A DNA stretch of 64,000 nt from Golubevia sp. BC0850 (Eukaryota > Basidiomycota > Exobasidiomycetes > Golubeviales > Golubeviaceae). The position numbers and the translations under genes were made by a program. Location of the stretch: contig JAAVVG010000007.1 in the NCBI GenBank assembly GCA_012976225.1, positions 248,001-312,000 of the forward strand, written 5' to 3'. Shown piece by piece: positions 1 through 11,317 of this stretch; position 1 is the first letter of the stretch, and each line of letters starts with the position of its first letter. The notes below the pieces were generated by a model. It was not told the origin of the DNA and did no database searches. It saw only the letters and a program-made list of their open reading frames with translations.

Positions 1-251
1 TAAGCTTCGATTTCGCAAGTGGCATCTCTACCTACGAAGTGTAAGATGGCTAAATCACCACCTGGATGAGTTTTTAACCAAGAATCTAATTTGTAAACTC
101 TTCTACGATGAAGAACTAAAGTTTGACCTTGGGAGATTAATTCAGCTAATCTACAACGTGACAATGGAACCGATTTTGTGGAAGTTGATGATGATTTGAG
201 GGGTAAATTGGATGGAATTGAGGAGGTTGACGGTCCAGATCCGTCTGGCAT
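1..251 (-). CDS. Sphingolipid delta-8 desaturase, N-terminal part (cut by window edge)
   Basis: The ATG is at 251-249 and the frame stays open to base 1, giving 83 codons. After about 30 residues of Ser/Thr/Pro-rich leader the product reads as a cytochrome b5 domain. The heme-ligand motif HPGG lies in WLKTHPGGDLAILHFVGRDA, followed by an ATCEIEAY segment. This spacing and wording match the cytochrome b5 domain fused to fungal delta-8 (E) sphingolipid desaturases, which put a double bond into the long-chain base of glucosylceramides at the ER membrane. The catalytic histidine boxes would lie left of the window, so the exact regiospecificity is inference. A related front-end fatty acid desaturase is the main alternative. 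It shares a 244-bp upstream region with the divergent SmE gene. Confidence 0.82.
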   Translation of the reverse strand, partial: MPDGSGPSTSSIPSNLPLKSSSTSTKSVPLSRCRLAELISQGQTLVLHRRRVYKLDSWLKTHPGGDLAILHFVGRDATCEIEA

Positions 252-495
252 GATGAGAATTTGACAATAGATCTAACTTTGAGCAGTTAGAATAGAAGTA
301 ATTGGAACTAGTCTTAAGGAGGAGTGGTTAAGAACAAGCTGCAGCAGCTGTGGCCAAACGTTGCTGTCTCCCTCTCACCGCACCACCACTTCTATCGTCA
401 GCGTCAACTAACGTCAAACTACTTGAAAATCAACCTTCGGGAATTCAGCCTTTATCCTCCAGCCTCCCTCAACTTCCCCTTCCCTTCCCTTCAAG
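252..495. promoter_or_regulatory. Shared upstream region between the desaturase and SmE genes
   Basis: These 244 bp separate two head-to-head start codons. The half next to SmE is pyrimidine-rich (CT-rich up to the ATG), as in many fungal core promoters and 5' leaders. No clear TATA box was seen. Confidence 0.5.
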
Positions 496-869
496 ATGTC
501 AGCTCGTCAAAGGGTGATGGTTCAGCCCATCAATGTCATCTTCCGCTACCTTCAACAACAAACTCCTGTCTCCGTTTGGCTTTATGATAACTCCGATTTC
601 AGGATTCAGGGGAAAATCGCAGGGTTCGATGAGTTCATGAACGTCGTCATGGCAGATGCTGAGGAAGTGTGGCAGGCAAAGGGTGACAAGGCTGAGAGGA
701 GGGAAGAATTGGGTGAGTTGGAGTTGGGATAGTGAAAAGCTGCGTAGGTAGCGGATTTGACTTCGATACGAGGAGAAGGACCATCGAACAAATAAGCTAT
801 CGGAAAGTCTGTAGGAATCTGATTTGGATTGGTGGAGAATGAAAGCTGAGATGAGGAGGGAAATCGGAT

Positions 870-919
<50 letters not shown>

Positions 920-1326
920 CTTTGCGACTCTTCCCCCGTCGCGTGCCAAGCGATTGAGCCGTCAGAGTTTCAAAAGATGTGGGCTTTGTAGAGCGCAGGG
1001 AGAAGGATCGGAGGAATGCCCTTCTGCTGAGACTTTCTACTGACCCTCCCCCATCTTCTGAACTCTCGTCTCTCTCTCTCTCTCTCTCTCTCGATCACCC
1101 CTCTTGCAGGTCGCATACTACTTAAAGGAGACAATATTGTGAGATTCAGATGACAAGCAGTTCGATTTCGAAGGGCTAGCATCGTTCAATCTCTCGAGCC
1201 TATCTACTGACTTCCCTTTGACCTTTCCTTCTCTTTCCTGCTCCTTCCTCTTCTCCCCTCAATCTTTTATCTCATCCCCTTTTCGAAATCCGTCACTTTC
1301 AGACATTAATTCAACCTCTAGTCTAA
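496..1326 (+). CDS. SME1: Small nuclear ribonucleoprotein SmE
   Basis: Model: join(496..712, 1110..1138, 1303..1326), 90 codons with stop. Exon 1 holds the Sm1 motif (MVQPINVIFRYLQ, then VWLYDN, GFDEFMNVVMADAEEV). The 29-nt exon 2 gives the Sm2 signature GRILLKGDNI. The 24-nt last exon gives TLIQPLV and the stop. SmE is one of seven proteins of the heteroheptameric Sm ring on U1, U2, U4 and U5 snRNAs and is needed for splicing. The length matches the usual 88-94 residues. Reading through without the last intron would end the protein after DNIVRFR; the spliced form restores the conserved DNITLI ending, so I prefer it. Intron 1 (397 bp) contains two CT microsatellites. Confidence 0.88.
871..916. 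repeat. (CT)n microsatellite in SmE intron 1
   Basis: A pure CT tract of about 46 bp lies inside the first SmE intron. A second, shorter tract is at 1070-1092, just upstream of the 3' splice site, where it probably serves as the polypyrimidine tract. Confidence 0.95.
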
Positions 1327-1767
1327 ATCTCACGTCCTTTCCAATCTCGTTTCTTGGTCTAGAAAACCCAAAATGTAACACTTTCTCTCTCTCTTTGCAC
1401 TATAAGATTCTCCATTGCTATCTAACGTCTCAAATTTCGAGTTGTGTCTTTCATCATTTGATCCTCACCTTCGCCTTAAGGGAGAAAGTTTCAAAACCTT
1501 CGAATTCAAGAAGAGATGTGCCATAATCATTGCGTTGTGCTACAAAAGAATGTTCTACAAATCAGCAAGAAAAGCGGGATTGAAAGACCATAAACAGAAG
1601 AAGAAGACTAGAGAGAGAACGGAAGAAAAAAGATATGAAAGAAAAAGATGTTAGAAGGCGCAAGAGAGAGAGACAGAGAGAGAAGAAAGAGTTCATAAAA
1701 AAAAAAAGACAAATACAAGATGACGATCGGTAGTGATTGGTTTGTGTTTGAACAAGTGAATATGAAA
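1327..1767. other. Convergent intergenic region SmE/PAN3
   Basis: This is the 3' flank of two converging genes (SmE + and PAN3 -). It is A- and GA-rich, with a short A-run near 1700. No gene was seen. Confidence 0.6.
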
Positions 1768-4700
1768 TTAACGAGCTCTTGAAAGATCTTGAAAGGCTGA
1801 TTCAATGCAGTTTTTGATCTGCAGAAAACGAGCAATGAGAAAGAAGAGAGAGAAGGTCAGGCTGAAGGCAACCTTTACCTCGAAAGAGAAAGGATACTCA
1901 CTTCTCTATAACTGACTACTAAACAACTAATCTCATCTCTAGAAGTCAACATGATTTTCTCCTCAACTCCAGCGTCTAGCTTGTTTAGATTAGTTAAAAT
2001 ATGACTTAGATCCACAACAGGTCTACCATTTTCATCCACCGAATGAAAGACGTGATCTCTGAACAATTTCACAATGTATCGATCTCCAGTTTCTGACCAC
2101 CTTGGATCGTGATCGAATCTGTCCGAAAAGCGAAACGATTTTAGAATCATCGTATAGTCAGTTTCTATGGCAATCCTCTCCCTTTCTATCTCTTTCCGTT
2201 ACTCACTCTGGTCTTTCATTAATGAAACCAAACTTGCAAAACAATCTCACCAATCTCCCGTTTTCAGTTTCTTTCATATTCCAACTTTCCCAAAGATCAC
2301 CAACGTTCAAAGCGTTATCCATCTCATCCGCCATTCTGTGACCCAAGATCCTCGTCAAATCTTCAATTGATTTTCCATTCATGCTTCCGTTTGCATTTCC
2401 ATTTGTTTTCTCTGATCCGGATTTGGATTTTGAAGGAGGCGGAGAGGTAGAGGCAGAAGGTTTGGTCGGAGAAGTGACATTGGACGAACTTCCATTTTGC
2501 TTGTTAAGTAACCAAGAAATCAATGATTTCAATTCTGGAGAGTAAGCTCTTGAGATATGTTCGATTGAAGTTGCGATATCTCTGACTGCGTTACTCGAAT
2601 TGCAACATAGACAAATCAAAAGTCTTCCTAGAGAGACTAGATCTTCTGCTTGATAGTTGCTGACTTGAGAAGGTGTGGAAGTCGGAGAGAAGGATAGAAC
2701 ATCGAAGATTGAACAACAGTTGAGTCGGATCCTGATTTCAAGAAGAAGAAATGAAAAGGGGGTAAAGATAGATCAAGTCAGAAAAAGAGAAACAAGGTTA
2801 CGATCAAATCGAATTTCGACACTCACCTGTTTTCTCCAGTTCTCAACACCTTGCTAGGCTCGATACACCTAGCAGCCAAACCACTTCGATGAATGACTCT
2901 CAAAGCGCTGGTAATCTGACAGACGTAAGACCAAATGACCTTCTCAGGAACAGCCATCGTTAGAGATTGAAGTCTTCCAGTTCTACGATCGGCTTGAGGT
3001 GGTTTTGGAATCATATGCTCAGAAAGTAAAGTGGACGAGAGCGGGTGATAGTCGTAGACGAAGACGATCGCTGTCAAGGGAAAGCGTGAAGAGCAAGTGG
3101 ATCGAATGCGGAAAAGATGAGAAGGAAGTTCTATGCAATCTCGAGTTCTCCTAATCTAGATCCCTACTCACAGCTATCTCCCCAAGCTCTTGTAGTGAAG
3201 GCCTCTCTAACGCTCACGATCCCAGGATGTCTGATCCTCCTCCATCTTTCAACAACAGCGATAGCTTGCTCGTACTGCAACCTAAATCCCTCCAACCTTC
3301 GCAACACGTAAGGTTTTCCGTCCAGAGTACAGGTAGCTTTATAAATGTGAGATCTGTAACCAAAGACTTTAGAAGGATCTCCAGAGATCGTAAGAGCAGA
3401 ATTCGTTGCTAAAGTAGAAGTTGAGGAATTTGGGTTATTAGAAGACAACCTTGGATCCAGCAAAGAAGATGGAGGCGGAAGGATTTGACCTCCAGAATGA
3501 GCTGCAGGTTTATTCGGATCACTTGAATTAGAGCTTCCACCTATCGCGGTACATTCAATCTGAACCAAACTATGATAGACGTGTAATTCTTCAGGTAATT
3601 TTGGACCTCCCATTTCCACTGGAACTGGACTAGTATGAATGGCTTCTAACTTCCTCTGAGCTTCTTCTCTTGGATTAGGTGGCATGAAGAAAGCATGAGC
3701 TGATAGATGAGCTGGATGAAGGTTTGAAACGTGGGGAAGAGGTGGAGCGTAGAGATGATATTGTAAAGGTTGCCTAATTGGAATTCGATTAGAGGCTAAG
3801 GAAGAAGCGCCGTAGTAGTCTGTACCTCCTGCTCCTGATGGATCTTCGTATTCCATGTAGGCGTATGGGTTGTAAGAAGTTGAAGTTGGTTCCATAGATT
3901 GAGCTTGAGACTGAGAAGAAGCGGCAGTTGCGGCACCAAAGGAAGAAGAGGGAGGAGCTGCGGCTCCAGAGGGTAGAGGTCCAGTGTAGGTGGGATCGAA
4001 CATGTCGTTCTGTATCAAATAGTACGGGAAACGAGTTCGAGAGTAGAGAGTGGAGGCTGGGTCAGCAAAGGAGGTGAGAATTTACCTCCAGCGCGTGGCT
4101 AGACTTCCCAAGGAAGGAAGGAAGGAAGGACAGCTAGCAGTGACAAGAGCTCGACTTGAAAATTGGATTTAGATGATTCCTTTACGTCGTCAAGACTCAT
4201 TCCCAACAAGTCGGCGAGTGTCGAGAGACATCGATCTGAACTCCCACTGCTGCCCTCTGCGTCCAGCTCCCACTCTTCAGCTTAGTCCAGATGCTCACCA
4301 TTTCATTCTCCCACCCACTCCCTTCTCCAGGAGTTCCGCTTCTACTGCTATTCCCGGTCGCATTTCCCTGATTGATGATCTTTGTCAATCCGGGCGGTGG
4401 ACCAGATACGGGATTGGGATTGGCTGAAGGAATAGCAGAAGCAGGAGCTCCTTCCTCCTTACTCAAAGCCATCGATTCCAAATTGTTCGAGAGAGGAGCA
4501 TGATTCGTCGGTGGTGATCCAGAAGTACTACCTTGATTTGAAGCACCAGAGTTGCTTAATCCACCAGCTTTTGGTACAAAGACTGCAGCAGAAGCAGCTC
4601 TTGAGGATAAGGCGCCTCTGACTAATGGTGAAGCAGGAGCTGATTGACTTGGATCTATGAACCTTTGAGAAGGAGAATTACTCGAAGTTGCATTGCTAGC

Positions 4701-5021
4701 TCCTGGAGAGAAAGCTCTTGCAGTTGCACTGATGGTTGAAGGTGGGCTGAGATGAGAGTTCCTGTTCGAATTGGAAGTTGACTCTGAAGAAGAGGAAGAG
4801 GAAGAAGAAGTAGCTACTGAAGGTGCCACAATTGGAATGGCAGAACTTCGAGCTGGTCTTGAAGAAGAAGAAGCAGAATTGAATTGAGGAGGTTGAGTCG
4901 GAGGTTGAGGTTGATGGTGCGTCGGTTGATGATATTGCTGATTGTACTGGTTGAATTGAGGTTGAGGTGGCTGAGATTGATAATTCTGATAAGAAGTCGA
5001 ATTGGAGTTAGGGTGATACAT
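1768..5021 (-). CDS. PAN3: PAN2-PAN3 deadenylation complex regulatory subunit PAN3
   Basis: Model: complement(join(1768..1818, 1902..2118, 2207..2731, 2827..3070, 3172..4009, 4299..5021)), about 865 aa; all phases agree. PAN3 recruits the PAN2 nuclease to poly(A)-binding protein and starts mRNA poly(A) shortening in the cytoplasm. The first ~350 residues are low-complexity (Gln/Pro/Ser), with a PAM2-like AAVFVPKAG stretch that could bind the PABP MLLE domain. The pseudokinase follows (FGYRSHIYKATCTLDGKPYV, RRIRHPGIVSVREAF, VFVYDYHPLSSTLL), then the C-terminal coiled coil and knob (GDRYIVKLFRDHVFHSVDE). The short last exon ends IKNCIESAFQDLSRAR, a typical PAN3 tail. The N-terminal CCCH zinc finger common in this family is absent from the model. 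Confidence 0.9.
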
Positions 5022-5290
5022 CCTGTTACCAGGGAGAAAGAGCAGGAGGAGGTAGGGAAGTAGGAAGGTATATAGAGATGGCCGACTAGTGAGCTCGATC
5101 CTCTCTCTCTTCTTGACGTCCTCTAGATTTAATTGAACCTTGATTCGAAGGGTAAGTTAAATCTTTAAGCTGATCGCTAATCTTGAACAGGTAGCAGGAG
5201 TGACTAACTTACAACTATAGAAGCGCGTTTCGACGATTTCGGTGGGCTCATCTTTGTTCTCCCAAACGCAATCATCATTTCGTCAAAGAG
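5022..5290. promoter_or_regulatory. Shared upstream region PAN3/EMC5
   Basis: These 269 bp lie between divergent start codons. They include a CT run near 5101-5112. No recognised motif can be assigned. Confidence 0.45.
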
Positions 5291-6043
5291 ATGTCTAGTA
5301 AACCATCAACGACTGGAAGAATCACTTTGGCTTTGGGCGTAGGTCAGTCTCTCAATCTAGCAAGCGTACCTTACCTCCGCCTGAAGGTTTGTCCTTCCTA
5401 TTACTCTGGGCTTTTCCTAACCCTCGTCATTCGCTGTCTCTCCTTTTGCCTCTTGCTCTCCTTTTCCTCTGCTCCTCTTCTCTATATATCGCATTCAACC
5501 TACTCAGCCATTTTTCTTCATTCGGCATACTCGACCTATGAGCGTACGTGTCTTCCGCTTCCTTTGGTTCTCCGTGAATCATTACAAACTTCATTCGCTC
5601 ACGCAGTACCTTCTCTCTCCTACCTCCGACTCTCTCTATCAAAACAGACCTATCATTGAGGAAAAGTCTCGATCTAGATCAGACGTCAGTACCAACAGAT
5701 GTAAGTCCTCTCCTTCCCTTTTTGCTCTTTATCCCGAACCCAAGTTCTGAATCTCTCAACTGATCTCTTCTCCAGATCACAATCGAGACCTTACTTTCTC
5801 TAGCAGTCATCGTAGCAGGTGTACTGATGACTGCCTCTCCACTCAAAGAGATTACTTGGTCAAGTGAAATGAGGCAGAGGTCAGTCTTTCAAATCTTGAA
5901 AAGTCTCTTCCCCTTTTGTGGTCCGGCTGACTTTGATTTCTTCTCCTTTCAAAAATAGGTCAATCGAGGAATCAGATGCCAGACCAAGCTTCGCAACTCT
6001 TCATAATAGAGGTTCAGTGCTGTATGGAACGGAAGGGCAGTGA
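5291..6043 (+). CDS. EMC5: ER membrane protein complex subunit 5
   Basis: Model: join(5291..5342, 5508..5543, 5648..5700, 5776..5879, 5959..6043), 109 aa. EMC5 belongs to the ER membrane protein complex, which inserts transmembrane helices into the ER bilayer. The family signature is visible: a first helix ending FLHSAYSTYE, then HLSLRKSLDLDQTSVPTDI, then a second helix (LLSLAVIVAGVLMTA) leading to the conserved PLKEITW. Length is normal for the family (about 100-130 residues). The gene is cut into five exons, one only 36 nt, so unspliced reading frames hide it. All five phases match and each exon continues the family pattern. Confidence 0.88.
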
Positions 6044-6832
6044 AAGGGTTTTCTGAGTGCGCAGACAATGCCAGATTCTATCCTGGTTTATTAGGAGTCA
6101 TTCTCTCGTGTGAACGCTCAATTCCAAGATCTAAAAATTCCAAATCCATGCTTGATCCTTTGGATCGCTTGTTAAGGTGAACCGAATCTCCCTTCAACAC
6201 TTCCAGCTTGCACGTCCTCCCTCTCCCCTCCCCCCTTCACATCGCCGCCTCCAGGTACCCATCAACTAGAGTTTCAACGTTGACAAAGGGGTGTATAAGG
6301 CGTGTTTCTCCGTTCAGTCCTCAAGGCGAATGAGAGTTAAGCGAAGATCAAAATCGATTCTGATGGGTCTCAAGAAAGGATGGGACACTTAGGTCTCTTG
6401 TCCTTTCTCTCGAGGTTTCTCATTTTCGAAAATTCCACTTTTCAATCACACATTTGAGAGGGGCAAAAGCTCTTCTTTCAAGAGGAATGAGGATGCTGAT
6501 TCTAAAGGAATGAGGAAGAACTAGTTTCGATCTCTCATCTTCACAAGAGATGGGTTATCGAAGGTGTTCTGTTTTCTCGATTTGACTCCTGAGAAGCTGT
6601 GGAAAGGTGGAAGACAATTTCCCAAATCGGTTCCAACGAGAGTGTATTGGGTTTTGGAGTTGAAGTTTGTTCGAATGAAAGATTGCAATCGGAAGAAACT
6701 TCTCTTGATGTCTTCTTTTCTCTCAGAGAAGGGAACAGACCAAAGCTAGCAGATTTCAATTAAATAAGTATGATTTCCTTTGAATAAGCATTATATTTCC
6801 TTTAATGGATTGAGCAAAGATGGTACTCCTCA
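6044..6832. other. Convergent intergenic region
   Basis: About 790 bp between the EMC5 stop and the racemase stop. It holds 3' flanks only; AT-rich stretches near 6760-6810 may carry polyadenylation signals. No gene was supported. Confidence 0.55.
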
Positions 6833-7862
6833 TCAACCTCTATAATTGTTAGCAACGATGCCAGCCAACAACTGAAGCCCAGCTTTAGCACCATCGACAA
6901 CCGCGATTGGATTTTCACCTTCCTTAACAGCAGATTTCAGAATATGTTCCATTCCAGAAAAACCTTGTGGGTTAAAAGTAAAGGAAGAAAGGAGAAGAAG
7001 CACAGGTCAGCCTTCTCCTTCCAATGCTTCATCATTCTACTACTTACCGGCACAACCCAAAATCACAGTGTCAGCACCTCTATTCAACAAAACCCTAGTT
7101 TTCTCCTTAATAACCCTTTCAATCTTGTCTTTATCTCCAGTTTGTAATTCCACGACTCCCAAATCCGTAGCCACAGTTCCAACATATTTCCAACTATTTC
7201 CGCTTCCTAAAGTTTCTCTAACTCCTTTTTCACAATCTTCAACTGCTGATGACATTGAGGTTATGATTCCAAATTTTTGACAAATTGGAAGAGAATGTAG
7301 AACTGAAGAGGTTAGGATATGAAGAGATGGGATACTCGGATATTTGACTTGAAGCATTGGAACTAATGGATGAGAAGAGAAACAGGCTATCAGGAAACCT
7401 ACTGGCACTGAATCATTCGAGAAATCTATCGAGGATAGGAAGTTGAATGTGGAAGTTGCTGATTGAATCGAAGTTATTGGATCGATGATTGATGGAGGAG
7501 ATTCTGGAGGTCCAGTCACGAAAGTCATCTTGACCCCAGGAGGGCAGAGAGACATTAAAGATTTTTCTAGAGCATCAGTGATGACCTGAGAAGAGAAGAC
7601 AAGATGATTGGAGGGGAGAAGAGAAGGAAAACAGAATGAAAGAAGGAAAAAAAGATGTTTGAAAGAAGTAAGCAGATGTAACTCCTTCTGGTTTGAGTCC
7701 TGGCTGAAAGAAATTCTATCCAATGGTGGAAGAGGTGAAGTTCTTGATTGAGATAGATTTGTGAATGTAGATACTTGCCTTGGACGAATTTGGGTTAATG
7801 ACGAAAAGGTGAGAGATCCATTTGCGAGGTTCCGGAAGTGAGGATGGAGTGGGAGACTCCAT
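6833..7862 (-). CDS. Asp/Glu/hydantoin racemase family protein (DCG1-like)
   Basis: Model: complement(join(6833..6963, 7048..7585, 7779..7862)), 250 aa. The start of exon 1 encodes a leader and the first beta strand HLFVINPNSSK. The following exons give two conserved cysteine motifs, LIACFSSHPL and VILGCAGFSGM, which in this superfamily are the paired acid/base thiols of cofactor-independent racemases. Yeast DCG1 is the nearest named relative; it is linked to allantoin/nitrogen metabolism, but its substrate is not settled, so no substrate is assigned here. The first intron starts with GC rather than GT (AAG|GCAAGT at 7778), which keeps the NPNSSK-VITDAL junction in frame. It is divergent from POP3 over 268 bp. 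Confidence 0.82.
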
Positions 7863-8130
7863 ATCTTTTCAGTTTCTAGACTAGAAAATAGCAACAGAAC
7901 CTTTCTTGAATCCAATCAAAAATTGGAATGAGCAGTGCGTGTGAATGGAGTGAAACAAAGAAGGGATGTATAAGCGCGGATGTTTGGATCATCCTCCTTC
8001 CACCAGCAATCCATTTTGATTCTGTTTTGTTAATCTAGATTTGCTTTACTTACACTCATTACAACATTCTACAAGCCATCGGTAAGCTTACAAGAAGGCA
8101 ACTGATTCGTCAAAGCATCAAAGTTAAAGA
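7863..8130. promoter_or_regulatory. Shared upstream region racemase/POP3
   Basis: These 268 bp lie between divergent start codons, with T-rich tracts near 8020-8060. No assigned element. Confidence 0.4.
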
Positions 8131-10059
8131 ATGGCAACTTCAGCCAAAGTTCACTCGAACAACACTTCACTTAGAGTTAAAGCAAAGCAGAAACAGAAAC
8201 TTTCAATCGGTTCGACCTCAACGAATCAATCTTCAATAGCTTCATCTTCATCTTCATCTTCATCCTCAAGTCTTCATGGCAAAGATGAAAAGTTAGCCGC
8301 TTTACTTCAACAGAAACCTCAACTAAACTCAATTCCTCCTCCACAGCCGAGTAAACAAGAAACAGTACAAGGTAAAGACAAAGGGAAAGGAAAGTCAAAG
8401 GACAATGAGATCGAGAAAGGAAAGGGAAAGGGGAAAGAAAAGCAAAGAGAAGATGGAATCCCACCTGGAAGGAAACCTGTTTTCAGACCTGTTTTGAATA
8501 GTCCTTTCACTGTCAATTGGTGAGTTCCGTTCACTTCTGGTGTTCTCTAATAAGCCTTCACTAATCAACTGCTTGGCATTGCACTTCCTTCAAGGCCAAC
8601 TATCCCTTCCAACCTCTCACAACCACTGCTTCACACTTTACTGGAATTGCTATCTCACGAATCGTTGGCTCCTATTAGAGGGAAGGGTGGAGAAACAAGA
8701 GATAAAGATAAAGGAAATGGTAGAAAGAAGAGAAAGAAAGAAGGAAGGAGGAAATTTGAGGAAAAAGAATTGAGAGAGGAACAAGAGGGTGAGAGATGGG
8801 GAGAGGAGATTTTAAAGAGAAATGAAGAGAGGGAAAAGATTTCAAGGAAAATGAGGGGGGAAGAATTTGAGTCGAATGATGAGAAAGAAGTAGGAGTCGA
8901 GAGAGAGGTAGAGGCAGAGGGAGTTGCTCAAGGGGAGGTGGCGAGAGAAGTTGGGGATGTCGAAATGGGAGAACTAGATCAGGATCAAGATCAAGGTCAA
9001 GCAGATCAAGTCATGGAATATGAAATTGGAGATACCGAGAAAGTCTTTGAGAAAGTAGTAGAGAAATCTGGAGATGAAGAAACCAAGAAACAGAGAGAAG
9101 TTCAAGAAGAGGAATCTAAAAGAAAGAGAGAACTCTCCAATCATTTCACTATAGGTTTAAATTCAGTCACCAAAAAATTGGAAGAACAAATCTCTAAAGC
9201 TTCTGCTTTTGCAATTCAGAATCGAAAAGGTCTAGACGCTCCTTCAAAATCTGGTTTCGCAACCTCAGCATTTGATTTGACTTCGGATCCTCAATCAGCT
9301 TCCACTTCAACCTCAGATCCCTCTGATTTAAATTCAGTTGTTACTTTAAATCGAACTTCTCACTCAGATCCACCAATAAGTATGGTTTTTGTTTGCACAA
9401 AGGATATAGATCCACCTTCAATGATCTCTCATTTCCCACTTTTAACTTGTGCTGTCAATGCAGTCAGTTCAAAATCTCTCGACCTCAATTCATCTTCAAC
9501 TACAACTGAAAATCAATCCAATTCCTTATATCCTCCAATTTTACTCATTCCTCTACCTGAAGATTCATCTTCAGAACTTTCAAAAGCTTTATACCTCAGA
9601 AGAGTTTCAACTATCGCTTTATCTTTTCCTCTCAATTCTAATTCTGATCACAACTCTGAGTTTCACAAATTGTTGAAACCTCTTATCGAGATCATCAAAA
9701 AAACAGAAATTCAACCTTTGAGAATCGGTTGGTTAGACGTTGCTGCTGAAAGTTCTGTTCTTAATGGAAAGGAATTTGGATTAAACAATGCTGGAAATGA
9801 TCGAACGAACATTGAATTGAAAGGTCCTATTATCAAACATGTTAGGACTACTGCTCCGGTAGACAAATTGGGGAAGGACAAAAAGAGAGAGGTTAGGAAG
9901 GAAAAGAAGTTGGTTAAGAAGGAGAAGAAAAGAGTGGAGAGGAAGCCAGTTGAAGGAGAGATGAAGAGGGAGAAGAAGAGGAAAAGATTAGAAGTTGGAG
10001 ATGGAGATGGAAATGGGGAAGCGAAAGAGGGTGGGGTGAAGAAGAACAGGAGGAAGTAG
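8131..10059 (+). CDS. POP3: RNase P/MRP protein subunit POP3-like, with a large charged insertion
   Basis: Model: join(8131..8519, 8595..10059), 617 aa. The family core is split. A segment around residue 120 reads RKPVFRPVLNSPFTVNW, then PTIPSNLSQPLLHTLLELL, as in fungal POP3. The rest of the fold comes much later, from NHFTIGLNSVTKKLEEQI to ISMVFVCTKDIDPPSMISHF and PLRIGWLDVA, ending in a Lys/Arg/Glu-rich tail. POP3 is a protein subunit of RNase P and RNase MRP and acts in tRNA 5' and pre-rRNA processing in the nucleus. Yeast Pop3 is about 195 aa; here a purine-rich stretch (about 8690-9140) adds some 150 Glu/Lys/Arg residues between the two conserved parts. I saw no splice pair that clearly removes it. 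Ser-rich and Lys-rich tracts also extend the N-terminus. Confidence 0.72.
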
Positions 10060-10081
10060 GGTGAAGAGTCTGTGATCTGGT

Positions 10082-10520
10082 TCACAACTTTCTTCTGTTG
10101 CAGTTCAATTCCCTATTGCCTTCTTGATTTGTCGCTGCAAAGGAGGTGACCCAGTCGATTCCGAAGACGGTGGCGGTAATTCCAGCACTGAGAGTGATTG
10201 GAAGGTCTGGTCTGATAACTGCAACAGCCACAGCTCTCCAGCCAGCGACAGATGGATAACTGAAAGGACAGTCCTCGATGTTCGAGTCGTTCTGTAGAGG
10301 GAGAGAAGATTATAAGAAGGTTGAAGCGCGAATTCCGAGGGAAGAAACGAAAAACTCACTTGCGAGCTCGACAACTTTGTTTCTCTCTTTTTCCTCCGGA
10401 TCCAATCATCATCTTCAATTCCGATTCCTTCATGGACGAATCCTCTTCTCCCTCTTTCCCTCTCATTCTTATTCGCTGCTGAACTCTCGATCAGACTCTC
10501 GGTCAGTTGCTGAATCCTAA
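10082..10520 (-). CDS. Uncertain small gene, two exons
   Basis: Two segments join in phase: an upstream part ending at 10360 (ALVQEIRIQQLTESLIESS, then a Glu/Arg-rich stretch, donor CAA|GTGAGT) and a downstream exon 10082..10291 after CTCTACAG. The product has an amphipathic N-terminal segment and an ordinary soluble C-terminal part. I found no ATG for the first exon in this frame, so the 5' end is missing from the model. The family is not recognised. It may be a real short gene with another 5' exon, or a chance reading frame next to the POP3 3' end. Confidence 0.25.
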
Positions 10521-11317
10521 TCTCCTGAACTAGGGCAAGTCTTGGAGTTTCCACGCTACGCTTGTCTTTCTGTCTCTGACTTTCAGACTCTTCTCATCTG
10601 CTCGTTGGTGCTTCAGTTCCATATTCATCCAGACTTTTTATTTGTGATTTTCGCGGAGAGGCAGTACACAAATTCTTTCCAGTGTGAGTCGCCACTTTCG
10701 CACTCGCGACAGCCTGTCTTCATTTAGCTGAACTCTTTCCCTTCCTGTCTCCTGTCTCTTATAAGTTACACCCACTTCTGACTGTTTTGAAAACTGCCGC
10801 ATTCAGCGATTCAGCCTCCCCCATTGTCCGTTGAGTCTCCTAGCTCTTGCTTCTTTCCACTTTCTCTCTCAGTCTCACCCCGACGTCACATTGATAACAG
10901 AAAAGCAAATTCAAATTCCAATTCCTTCCTGGATTTTCTTTCTCGGGTGCACTAGTTTTATGAAAAACAAAAGAGGAGATTCCAAAGGGATCGATACATG
11001 CTGGAGTTTTTCAAATTTTTAGTTCGGAGGGATGAAGGTTGGCAGACGAGACAATGAAAGATTTTTGTGATGAGAGTAGAGATGCAGTTTTAGATGGACA
11101 GAATGCAGAGGCAATTTATATAAGAGTAGGAGTGGGATGAAAAGAGATGGGAAAGGAGACAGGGAAAGGGGGAACGAGCTGATGAGAAAGTATGGAAATC
11201 GAAACCAGTCGATATGGGACTTGATGATTTGAGATTGAGAGTAGAGTCCGTTAAATAAGAGAAGGGAAGATGAAATCGAGAAGAGACGCAGAGTAAATCA
11301 TAATGCGAATCATCAGT
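10521..11317. other. Intergenic region with no supported gene
   Basis: About 800 bp, purine-rich in its right half (11030-11300). A TATATAAG string occurs at about 11116 but no gene starts after it on the plus strand. Confidence 0.5.

Noticed and set aside
871-1092. Long CT tracts as a regulatory or Z-DNA element
   Set aside because: They lie within the SmE intron and look like an ordinary microsatellite and polypyrimidine tract.
8177-8534. Minus-strand open frames opposite POP3
   Set aside because: They are antisense shadows of Lys/Ser-rich coding sequence (Phe/Leu/Pro-rich products without family features).
11100-11125. TATATAAG string as a core promoter
   Set aside because: No gene starts downstream on the plus strand, and it lies in the 3' flank of the MscS gene.
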